Assembly: GCA_000702085.1 (NCBI GenBank)
Contig: JNKP01000006.1
Coordinates: 124,001 to 188,000 of the forward strand
Direction: 5' to 3'
Length of the DNA: 64,000 nucleotides
Source: Lachnospiraceae bacterium P6A3
GTDB lineage: Bacteria; Bacillota; Clostridia; Lachnospirales; Lachnospiraceae
Part shown: one piece after another, positions 44,914 through 52,350 of the stretch
Layout of the letters: each line of letters begins with the position of its first letter
Numbering within the stretch: position 1 is the first letter of the stretch
Notes under the pieces: generated by a model
What the model saw: the letters and a program-made list of their open reading frames with translations, nothing else
What the model was told of the DNA's origin: nothing
Databases searched by the model: none
Position numbers and translations under genes: made by a program

Positions 44914-46091
44914 TTTTCTTCTCCAAGTATGATGGCACCGGAATTTGAAGGAATTATGTAATCGTCTCCGGGATTTAAGCGGGGCTCGTTTGTTTCCATG
45001 GATTTAACGGTTTTGAGCTTCTGGATGATCTCACCGTAATTGGTTGATTTCTGTGCTTCCGACAAAATGTTGTGTTTGATTTCTTTTTCCACACCCATGT
45101 TCTCGAGGATTCCCAGAAGAAGGATGTTCTTTTCTTTTTTGTAGTAGTCGAAGAGTTCGCTGTATTTGCGGTTTACCCAGGACTCGGGAATGGGTTCGAT
45201 CTGTACCGAAGTTCCGTCACCGTTATCGAGGAAGGAGCTCATGACTTTGCTCATGCCGCTGTAGTTGGTGGATGTTGTAAGGATGTATCTTGTGTATTCT
45301 TCCGTATAGATGATTTCCGCAATGTTTTGTGCATTCAGGTAGTTGCGGTATCTCTCGGTTCTGATCTGGGCACAGATGTGACATTTGGAATTAAGATTTC
45401 TGGCAAGGATTGCCGTTACGAATACTCTGGAATCGATAAGCTCGTCATCGAGGTTGTCGCCGTTTTCTCCGATTATGAGAACCTTGGAAGCGGAAACGAT
45501 ATTGGCGTTTTTGAGGGATTGCTCTTCGGTGAAATCACCTTTCAGAATATGGAGTCCTTTGAGGTCGGGGTCGTCTTTCAGAACCTGGGTTTTCACATCA
45601 TCGGCACCGGTGATCAGTATGATGTCTGCTGCATCCAGATTTTTGTTTTTTCTCAGGATGCCCATGATAAGGCTTTTAACGTCATTTTTCCATCCGCATA
45701 TTATGATGTGATCTTTCATATTCTGCATTTTCTTAAGACCTCTTTGAGCGCTCAGATTACGTGCGACGAGCGAAGATGAGATGAAACCTGTTATGGTCGA
45801 GAGTGCGAGAACTCCCAGAGAGAGGACTATGAGTCCCAGGAGCCTGCCTGCGGGAGTTTCGGTGAATTCGTAATCATTTCCGGCAAGGGCAAGCATGTTA
45901 TATATAAATACATCCCAGAAGGTTAGGCCGTTTTCCCTGGCATCGGATCCGATGTAGCAGGCGTAGCATACGATAAGGACAAGAACTATTATCAGAAATG
46001 TGGTAAATAAGTGTGATTCTCTGATGCGTTCTATGACGCTTTTGCCCTGTTTCCGGGGTATTTTATTGTTTTTGTCAGTATTTTTACCCAT
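44910..46091 (-). CDS. Two-TM channel-like protein with RCK/TrkA-N domains
   Basis: 393 residues. Two membrane helices (about 28-47 and 83-108) flank a pore-like loop, followed by a Rossmann RCK domain (HIIICGWKNDVKSLIMGIL at 128; DIILITGADD; LKGDFTEEQSLKNANI) and a second domain. Overall it resembles CASTOR/POLLUX-type or RCK potassium channels. The loop reads FIYNMLALAGNDYEFTET instead of TxTVGYGD, so it lacks the canonical potassium filter, and selectivity is unknown. First gene of an operon with the cNMP-binding protein and the lipase-ligase fusion. A short N-terminal basic tail precedes helix one. Confidence 0.75.
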   Translation of the reverse strand: MGKNTDKNNKIPRKQGKSVIERIRESHLFTTFLIIVLVLIVCYACYIGSDARENGLTFWDVFIYNMLALAGNDYEFTETPAGRLLGLIVLSLGVLALSTITGFISSSLVARNLSAQRGLKKMQNMKDHIIICGWKNDVKSLIMGILRKNKNLDAADIILITGADDVKTQVLKDDPDLKGLHILKGDFTEEQSLKNANIVSASKVLIIGENGDNLDDELIDSRVFVTAILARNLNSKCHICAQIRTERYRNYLNAQNIAEIIYTEEYTRYILTTSTNYSGMSKVMSSFLDNGDGTSVQIEPIPESWVNRKYSELFDYYKKEKNILLLGILENMGVEKEIKHNILSEAQKSTNYGEIIQKLKTVKSMETNEPRLNPGDDYIIPSNSGAIILGEEK

Positions 46092-46289
46092 ACGAACATA
46101 TTTTACTGTATAACGGCCGTTTTTTCCATATTTTATGGGCTTTTATTACCCTTTTTGGCAAGTGGCGGCACTATATCCGAAAAGCGGCAAAATATGATAC
46201 AATTATTGGGTATTTTTTACCCGCGAAGAAGTTAGACACGGAGTTTTCGTATTAATATCGGTTTGACACAAAGTGAGGCAGATAACGAC

Positions 46290-47705
46290 ATGGAAATGAC
46301 GGTTGAGCTTTTTGACAACATAATCAATACTTCTCAGGACTGCGTGTTCTGGAAGGATAAGGATAGACGCTTCTTGGGAGTGAATCAGGCATTTCTTGAT
46401 TTCTACGGATTCGAATCCCAGGATGTACTTATCGGAAAGACCGATGAGGATATGGGATGGCATTCGGATCCCGAACCATACAGGCAGGACGAACTCAGGG
46501 TTCTGAAGGGAAAAAGCACATATAAAGTTCAGGGGAAATGTTTCATCCGCGGTGAGGAGAGGGACATTATCGCATCAAAGCGCCCGCTCTACAAAGACGG
46601 CAGGATCGTCGGTCTTGTCGGAAGTTTTGTTGACGTAACCGATGTCATAAGACGAAATGAAGCAGCGCAAAACCCAGACGTATATACGATTAAAAAATTA
46701 AGAGAGTTCAATTTCTTTGACAGGCTGATCGACGAAATAAGTCTTGAAGAGATACTGGATCCTTTGACCGGTGTTCTCAACAGGGCCTATGCGATGAAGT
46801 TTGTTCATTCACTTATGGCCGATAACAAATCGTTTACTTTTACCATGGTCGATCTGGATGATTTCAAGTCCATCAACGACCGTTTCGGTCATTCCGCAGG
46901 TGATGAGGTTCTTATCGAAATATCAAAGAATCTCGCGAAGTTTGTTGACGGATACGGACTTGTCGGACGTTATGGCGGAGACGAGCTGCTGATTATCGAT
47001 GTAAAAAACACTTCCTATAAGGATAAGAAAAAATTCTTCGAGAAGCTGTACTCAAAAACCGGAGCATTGAGAAAAGAAATGCAGTTCGGGGAATACTCAG
47101 CGTTTATAACCGCCACATCCGGTGCAGCATCGTTCCCGGATGATGCGGATGATTATGATAAGCTTTTCGATCTTATCGACAAAATGCTTTATATCGGAAA
47201 GAGCAAGGGTCGAAACTGCTATACCATATTTGAAGGTGACGTAGGAGACATAACGGAAGTCTCTGTAAGGTCAAGACGAGGCGTATTTACGGATATGCTC
47301 GACCTCAGGCTTGGTATGGAAAAGGAAAAGACCCATGAGGCAAAGATCAAAGCGGCATTTCCCGTACTTTCCGACGTGCTTCAGATTTCGGAATTGTATT
47401 ATATAAGACCCGGATCGAATATGAGAGCCGTAAACGACCCGGACTTTGAGTGCGATGCGCCCGATATAGATGCATTTGTAACAGAGGATCTTGTATCCGA
47501 GGGCTCGATAGAAAACATAAAAAACACAGCACCTGAATTTGCGGCTTCGTTAAAGGCAAACAGACTCGGATCTGTTTTGATCGCACGGGTAAGGAATGGG
47601 GATATCATTGAAGGATATCTGATATGTGCCGTCCAAAGAAGCCACAGGATCTGGCAGGAATATGAATGCGCAATCCTGTACTATGTTGCAGGACTTATGG
47701 TGTAG
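46290..47705 (+). CDS. PAS-GGDEF diguanylate cyclase
   Basis: About 471 residues; no membrane segment. N-terminal PAS domain (about 1-115: LFDNIINTSQDCVFWKDKDRRFLGVNQAFL ... VGSFVDVTD). GGDEF domain (about 150-320) with LDPLTGVLNRAYA, FTMVDLDDFKSINDRFGHSAGDE and the catalytic loop GRYGGDELLI. The GGDEL variant should be active. No RxxD inhibitory site is obvious. A C-terminal 150 residues look GAF-like. I start at ATG 46290; the longer frame starts at TTG 46263 without a better ribosome site. It should make cyclic di-GMP, opposite in effect to the HD-GYP protein at 28898. Confidence 0.88.
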   Translation: MEMTVELFDNIINTSQDCVFWKDKDRRFLGVNQAFLDFYGFESQDVLIGKTDEDMGWHSDPEPYRQDELRVLKGKSTYKVQGKCFIRGEERDIIASKRPLYKDGRIVGLVGSFVDVTDVIRRNEAAQNPDVYTIKKLREFNFFDRLIDEISLEEILDPLTGVLNRAYAMKFVHSLMADNKSFTFTMVDLDDFKSINDRFGHSAGDEVLIEISKNLAKFVDGYGLVGRYGGDELLIIDVKNTSYKDKKKFFEKLYSKTGALRKEMQFGEYSAFITATSGAASFPDDADDYDKLFDLIDKMLYIGKSKGRNCYTIFEGDVGDITEVSVRSRRGVFTDMLDLRLGMEKEKTHEAKIKAAFPVLSDVLQISELYYIRPGSNMRAVNDPDFECDAPDIDAFVTEDLVSEGSIENIKNTAPEFAASLKANRLGSVLIARVRNGDIIEGYLICAVQRSHRIWQEYECAILYYVAGLMV

Positions 47706-47728
47706 GAGAATTAAAGGAATGGTTTTAG

Positions 47729-48925
47729 ATGTACCGTATTCTGAGTGAAAAGGAAGAGAATACAATATTGATTCCCGCAACGCTGGATAATCATTTTCCT
47801 CTTCTCAAGTATATGTTTTGGAGCAAGGGGTATGCGGTTATTCCGTTGGATGAAAGCGATGAATTCGAAATAAGACAGGAAGGCCTTAAGTATTCCAACC
47901 ACGATATATGCTATCCTTTTGTACTCATGGCGGGTCAGGTCGTCAGAGCACTCAGAAGCGGAAAGTATGATCCCAAGAAAACATTCATCCTTATGCCGAC
48001 TGCGGGGGATGCGTGCAGGGGTGCATGCTATCTGGGACTTATGAGAAGATCTCTTGATAAGTCGCATTTCGAAGATGTACGCGTCATGACTATCAACGTA
48101 AGGCATGTGCGCGATGACATACAGCTTAAGATCAGTCTTGATACGGCAATCAGAGGATTGTTCGGTCTCTTTTACGGGGATATCCTGATGCTATTGGCCA
48201 ATCAAGTAAGGCCTTATGAAGTAAACAAGGGTGAAACCGATGCGCTGTACAAAGAATGGATCGATAAACTGTCCGAAGACCTGAGGCTTGGTAAGAATCT
48301 TACTCTCGGAAAGATGAAAAAGAATTTCCGTAAGATTGCCGAGTCTTTTGCAAATATCAAAAGGGACGGTAAGAAACGCAACGTAGTCGGAGTTGTCGCG
48401 GAGTTCTATGTTAAATACTGCGGTCTGGGTAACTGGGACCTTGTAAAATATCTTGAAGATAATAATGCGGAGGCGCATGTAAACGGTGTGTCATGGTACA
48501 TGCTTTATTACATTGATTCTCACAAGCCTGCAAAGCATAATCTTGAACGTTTCGGATTTGAGATAGTAAAAAAGCTTATGACTTCATGTCAAAGCGATAT
48601 GATAGCTGTGCTTCATGAATACGGATTTCATTGCCTCGATAAGTATGAAGACATGGCAGAAGCTTCCAGAGAGTATGTATCACATACACTTACTATCGGT
48701 GACGGATGGCTGCTCGGTGCGGAGGTTTGTGACTACGCACATCTTGGTTATAAGAAGGTGCTGTGCATAGCTCCTTTCGGATGTATGGCAAATGTATGTG
48801 CGGGAAGAGGCCTTTATCCTCATCTTCAGAGGAAATTTCCCGGAACGAATATTGCCGTTGTGGAGACGGATTCGAGCAGTTCCAAACTAAACTACTATAA
48901 CAGAGTACAGATGCTTATCAAGTGA
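47729..48925 (+). CDS. 2-hydroxyacyl-CoA-dehydratase-like Fe-S protein (DUF2229-like)
   Basis: 398 residues. It resembles the HgdB/DUF2229 part of the large 'CoA-substrate-specific activase' proteins, here as a free-standing polypeptide. Cysteines sit in conserved places: NHDICYPFVLMAGQ, GDACRGACYLGL, KYCGLGNWDL, GAEVCDYAHLGYKKVLCIAPFGCMANVCAGRGLYP. The ASKHA ATPase half that normally precedes this part is absent from the window. An iron-sulfur cluster and electron transfer are likely; the substrate is unknown. It follows the diguanylate cyclase by 23 bases and precedes the antiporter by 36. Confidence 0.75.
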   Translation: MYRILSEKEENTILIPATLDNHFPLLKYMFWSKGYAVIPLDESDEFEIRQEGLKYSNHDICYPFVLMAGQVVRALRSGKYDPKKTFILMPTAGDACRGACYLGLMRRSLDKSHFEDVRVMTINVRHVRDDIQLKISLDTAIRGLFGLFYGDILMLLANQVRPYEVNKGETDALYKEWIDKLSEDLRLGKNLTLGKMKKNFRKIAESFANIKRDGKKRNVVGVVAEFYVKYCGLGNWDLVKYLEDNNAEAHVNGVSWYMLYYIDSHKPAKHNLERFGFEIVKKLMTSCQSDMIAVLHEYGFHCLDKYEDMAEASREYVSHTLTIGDGWLLGAEVCDYAHLGYKKVLCIAPFGCMANVCAGRGLYPHLQRKFPGTNIAVVETDSSSSKLNYYNRVQMLIK

Positions 48926-48961
48926 GACGGGCATTGTGCTTAGGAGAGAGTCTGACGGGTT

Positions 48962-50251
48962 ATGAGTATTTTATTATTTCTTATCATCATTTTGATATTC
49001 ATCGTTTTTATCGGAATAATGAATGAAAAATATTTTCATATTCAGTCCGATATAGCTCTTATTCTTTTTTCTTTTATCATTTCAATGATACTTCTCATAT
49101 CAAGCAAGCTTCTTCAGATCGAGTCACTCGACAGCTTTGTGACCGGTCTGGGAGATTTTGGCTTTGAGGAATATCTGATGGACGGAGTATTGTGCTTCAT
49201 GCTCTTCTCCGGTGCAAGTAAGGTCAATATGAGAAAGTTCCGCGAGAATGTCCGTGCGATCAGTTTGCTCGCACTTCTTACCACGATGCTTTCATCGGTT
49301 TTCTACGGAGTTTTGTTTTATCTTATATCGCATCTGTTCGGATTCGGAATGGATATATTGATGTGTATCCTTCTCGGATGTGTGGTATCTCCCACTGATC
49401 CCATAGCGGCTACCGGGATCCTGAATAAGATCGGCCTTTCCAAAAATGTATGTTCCGTTATTGAGAATGAATCGCTGTTTAATGACGGAACCGGCGTTAC
49501 ACTTTTTATTTTCGTAAGGAGTCTTGTCATTCATAGCGGCGACAGTAACTTTGCGGTGCTGATGTTCAAAGAGATAGTAGGTGCCGTGGCTGTAGCGTTT
49601 GCGGTTTCATTCCTTCTTTTCAAACTGATGGAAGTCACAAGAGACCCTATCAAATATATTCTTATATCATTGCTGGATGTTTCTCTTGTATATATAATCT
49701 GCGAGCATCTCGGCTTTTCCGGAGTCATTGCTTCCGTTGTCTGCGGAATGTATTTCTCATACGCTTATTCCAAAATAGAAAGAAGGATCAAGGTTATCGA
49801 TACCAGAGATCTTTATAAAGATTTTTGGGAGATTATGGAAAGCCTTCTGAATGCCGTGCTTTTTGTAATGATAGGACTTCTTGTATTAAATCTGGATGTC
49901 AGCAGATATATCTTCATTCTCGCCCCCGCAGCGATAATCATTAATGTATGTGCAAGATCCTTCGGTGTATCCGTCAGCAGTATCCTGACCGGCAAAAAGA
50001 ACATCCCCGGTAATTACAATGTTTTCGAATACGTAACGCTTATGACCTGGTCCGCACTTAAAGGTGGATTGTCTCTGGCGCTTGCATTCGGAACAAAAGA
50101 GTTTTTACCCAAGGATGTGTACGATATTTTCATAAATGTAACTTATGTGACGATCTTTTTTACCGTTCTTGTACAGGGACTTACCGTAAAGAATGTATAT
50201 TTTGCACTCGAGAAACATAAAACAGAGCGAATGATCAAAAACAGAAAGTAA
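48962..50251 (+). CDS. NhaP-type cation/proton antiporter (CPA1)
   Basis: 429 residues with about twelve membrane helices. CPA1 marks are CILLGCVVSPTDPIAATGILNKIGLSK, then IENESLFNDGTGVTLF (the ND motif for ion binding) and a GLSLALAFG helix near the C-terminus. It exchanges Na+ or K+ for H+ across the membrane; the ion cannot be told from sequence. The short cytosolic tail ends in basic residues. It is followed after 14 bases by trkA, which suggests a link to potassium control. Confidence 0.9.
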   Translation: MSILLFLIIILIFIVFIGIMNEKYFHIQSDIALILFSFIISMILLISSKLLQIESLDSFVTGLGDFGFEEYLMDGVLCFMLFSGASKVNMRKFRENVRAISLLALLTTMLSSVFYGVLFYLISHLFGFGMDILMCILLGCVVSPTDPIAATGILNKIGLSKNVCSVIENESLFNDGTGVTLFIFVRSLVIHSGDSNFAVLMFKEIVGAVAVAFAVSFLLFKLMEVTRDPIKYILISLLDVSLVYIICEHLGFSGVIASVVCGMYFSYAYSKIERRIKVIDTRDLYKDFWEIMESLLNAVLFVMIGLLVLNLDVSRYIFILAPAAIIINVCARSFGVSVSSILTGKKNIPGNYNVFEYVTLMTWSALKGGLSLALAFGTKEFLPKDVYDIFINVTYVTIFFTVLVQGLTVKNVYFALEKHKTERMIKNRK

Positions 50252-50265
50252 GGAAAGGAACAATT

Positions 50266-51633
50266 ATGAAAGTCATAATAGTCGGAGCAGGGCGCACCGG
50301 AAGATCTCTTGTCGAAGCTCTTGCCAAGAAAAATTACGACATAACCATAATCGATAAACAAAAGAATCTTGTTGATGATATCACCGATAGCTATAATGTC
50401 AGCGGCGTTGTCGGAAGCGGCGCATCCAAGGACACTCTTATGAAAGCCGGAGCGGATACGGCAGATGTTCTTATAGCACTGACTCCCGTTGATGAGATCA
50501 ACCTTCTGAGCTGCATGCAGGCTAAGGCGGTAGGAACGCTTCGCACGGTAGCCAGAGTTTTCCAGCCTGATTTTGCTGCGGAGAGAAAAACTCTTGAGAA
50601 GGAACAGAATATCGATTATATATTCAATCCCAAATATGACATGGCTGAAACCGCAGCTCTGAGCATCGGTCTTCCCGGAATCGTAAGACCTGAAGGCGTA
50701 TTCGGAGACAACATGCAGATGATAACCGTCACGGTCATGGAAGACTCTCCCCTTGCAGGTAAAACACTTATCGATATCCGTAAGGAGCTGGACGCAGAGA
50801 TACTTGTGGGAACCGTACTCCGTGATAATAAGCTGTTTGTTCCTGACGGATATTTTCAGATTGAAGCAGGCGACAGCATCGGAATCGCTGCGGGTATAGA
50901 TGATATCCAGAAGATCCTTAAGAAGATCGGCATCATCAAACATTCCGCCAGGAAAGTAATGATGGTCGGCGGCGGGATCACGGCAGAGTATCTTCTTAAC
51001 ATGCTTCTGGAGAAGAGAAAAAACATTTCGCTTCTTGAATCCGATCTTGATAGGTGCAGAGAACTTATGGAAAGATATCCTTCGGTTCATGTTGCTTATC
51101 TGGAAGGCGAGCTTTCCGACGTACTTGAAGATGAGGGTATCGGATCATTCGATGCCGTAGTATCACTTACCGATAATGATGAGGCAAATCTTGTTACCAG
51201 TATGTATGCATGGTCCAGGAATGTTCCTTCGATCCTTACGAGAGTTGAGCAGCCGGGCCATTTAAAGTTGCTTCACAGAGTAAATCTGGATATTACACTC
51301 TCACCCTCAGAAATATCGGTTGATAAGCTGATCCGATTCGTACATAACTGTGAAGCGGGTGATGCTCCCAATGAGATTGAGAAGTATTGCTCGGTTGCGG
51401 ATAACAAAGCAGAGGTTCTTCAGTTTACCGCAGGTGATGACTTTATAAAGAAGGACATGCTGTTTAAGGATACGGCATTCAAACTTAAGAAGAATATTCT
51501 TGTGGCTTCCATAATCAGGGATGGAGAATTGATAATTCCCGGAGGCAATTCCTGCATCAAAAAGGGAGATAAGGTTATTGTTGTCTCCGATAAGAAGAAT
51601 CACATAGAGAACTTAAACGAGATTTTTTCATAA
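50266..51633 (+). CDS. trkA: Trk potassium uptake regulatory protein TrkA
   Basis: 455 residues, two RCK units each with a Rossmann domain and a TrkA-C domain. First NAD motif: IIVGAGRTGRSLVEALAKKNYDITIIDK (3-30). Second: VMMVGGGITAEYLLNMLLEKR (about 228-248). TrkA binds NAD/ATP and gates a TrkH/TrkG membrane subunit. No trkH is visible here; the adjacent membrane partner is the NhaP antiporter, which may be coincidence, a shared regulon, or a direct partner. Ribosome site AGGAAAGGAAC precedes the ATG. Confidence 0.92.
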   Translation: MKVIIVGAGRTGRSLVEALAKKNYDITIIDKQKNLVDDITDSYNVSGVVGSGASKDTLMKAGADTADVLIALTPVDEINLLSCMQAKAVGTLRTVARVFQPDFAAERKTLEKEQNIDYIFNPKYDMAETAALSIGLPGIVRPEGVFGDNMQMITVTVMEDSPLAGKTLIDIRKELDAEILVGTVLRDNKLFVPDGYFQIEAGDSIGIAAGIDDIQKILKKIGIIKHSARKVMMVGGGITAEYLLNMLLEKRKNISLLESDLDRCRELMERYPSVHVAYLEGELSDVLEDEGIGSFDAVVSLTDNDEANLVTSMYAWSRNVPSILTRVEQPGHLKLLHRVNLDITLSPSEISVDKLIRFVHNCEAGDAPNEIEKYCSVADNKAEVLQFTAGDDFIKKDMLFKDTAFKLKKNILVASIIRDGELIIPGGNSCIKKGDKVIVVSDKKNHIENLNEIFS

Positions 51634-51643
51634 GGTTTTATAA

Positions 51644-52297
51644 ATGATTTTTAATTCTATCTGCAGAGCAATGAGGGAGGATGCTTTAAAACTTCCCGAA
51701 GACAGAAATGTCAAAGTGTATATGAGACATTCCATCAGGTTTGATAATCCCCCCGACGGAGATTATTCGAAACTTCTTCTTACTCCGGAAGGGATTGAGA
51801 TTGCAAACAGGATCGGAAGAGAACTTGATTATCCGGTAGGATACTTTTATTCGAGTCCCGTCGAAAGATGTATTCAGACAGCGACCGAAATTGCAAAAGG
51901 ATGCGGGATTACCGATCCCGTAATCGAAAAAGTCGTAGAGTTTGCACATCTTGAAGGCCTCGGTCATGCACAGAGAGATTTGGGCATAGGATGGTATGAA
52001 TTCTATTACGGCCTCCAGAGAAATATTCCCGAGCTCACAGGAGGGATTACTCTAAAGGAAGCCGCAACTCCGATCATCGATAAGATATTTTCGCTTCCCG
52101 AGACCGATAAGGCACTTGATGTCATCTGCTCTCACGACAGTCACGTCGTAACTCTCGCAAGTGCTCTGTTTGATTTCAGAACCGGGATCAACGGAGAAGG
52201 ATGGATCACATTCACTGAAGGAATGTTCATATACGGATCCAGGGAAGACTTTACCGTACTCTGGAGAGGCGAGGAGAAAAGATTCGTTAATTGGTAG
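51644..52297 (+). CDS. Histidine phosphatase superfamily protein
   Basis: 217 residues. It carries a phosphoglycerate-mutase-like active site with VYMRHSIRFDNP (RHS instead of the usual RHG), the arginine region FYSSPVERCIQTATEIAKG, and the second histidine in VICSHDSHVVTLASAL. The acid/base is probably the glutamate in VEFAHLEG. The substrate is unknown. It lies 10 bases after trkA, so it probably shares a transcript with the antiporter and TrkA genes. A bidirectional terminator follows. Confidence 0.8.
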   Translation: MIFNSICRAMREDALKLPEDRNVKVYMRHSIRFDNPPDGDYSKLLLTPEGIEIANRIGRELDYPVGYFYSSPVERCIQTATEIAKGCGITDPVIEKVVEFAHLEGLGHAQRDLGIGWYEFYYGLQRNIPELTGGITLKEAATPIIDKIFSLPETDKALDVICSHDSHVVTLASALFDFRTGINGEGWITFTEGMFIYGSREDFTVLWRGEEKRFVNW

Positions 52298-52316
52298 GAT
52301 AGATGAATTTGTTAAG

Positions 52317-52350
52317 AAAAAGCAGGCAGCAAATGCTGCCTGCTTTTTTA
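52317..52350. terminator. Bidirectional terminator
   Basis: AGCAGGCAGC (52321-52330) and GCTGCCTGCT (52335-52344) around AAAT, with A5 before and T6 after. It serves the histidine-phosphatase operon and the convergent hybrid-kinase gene, whose stop overlaps its edge. Confidence 0.92.
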
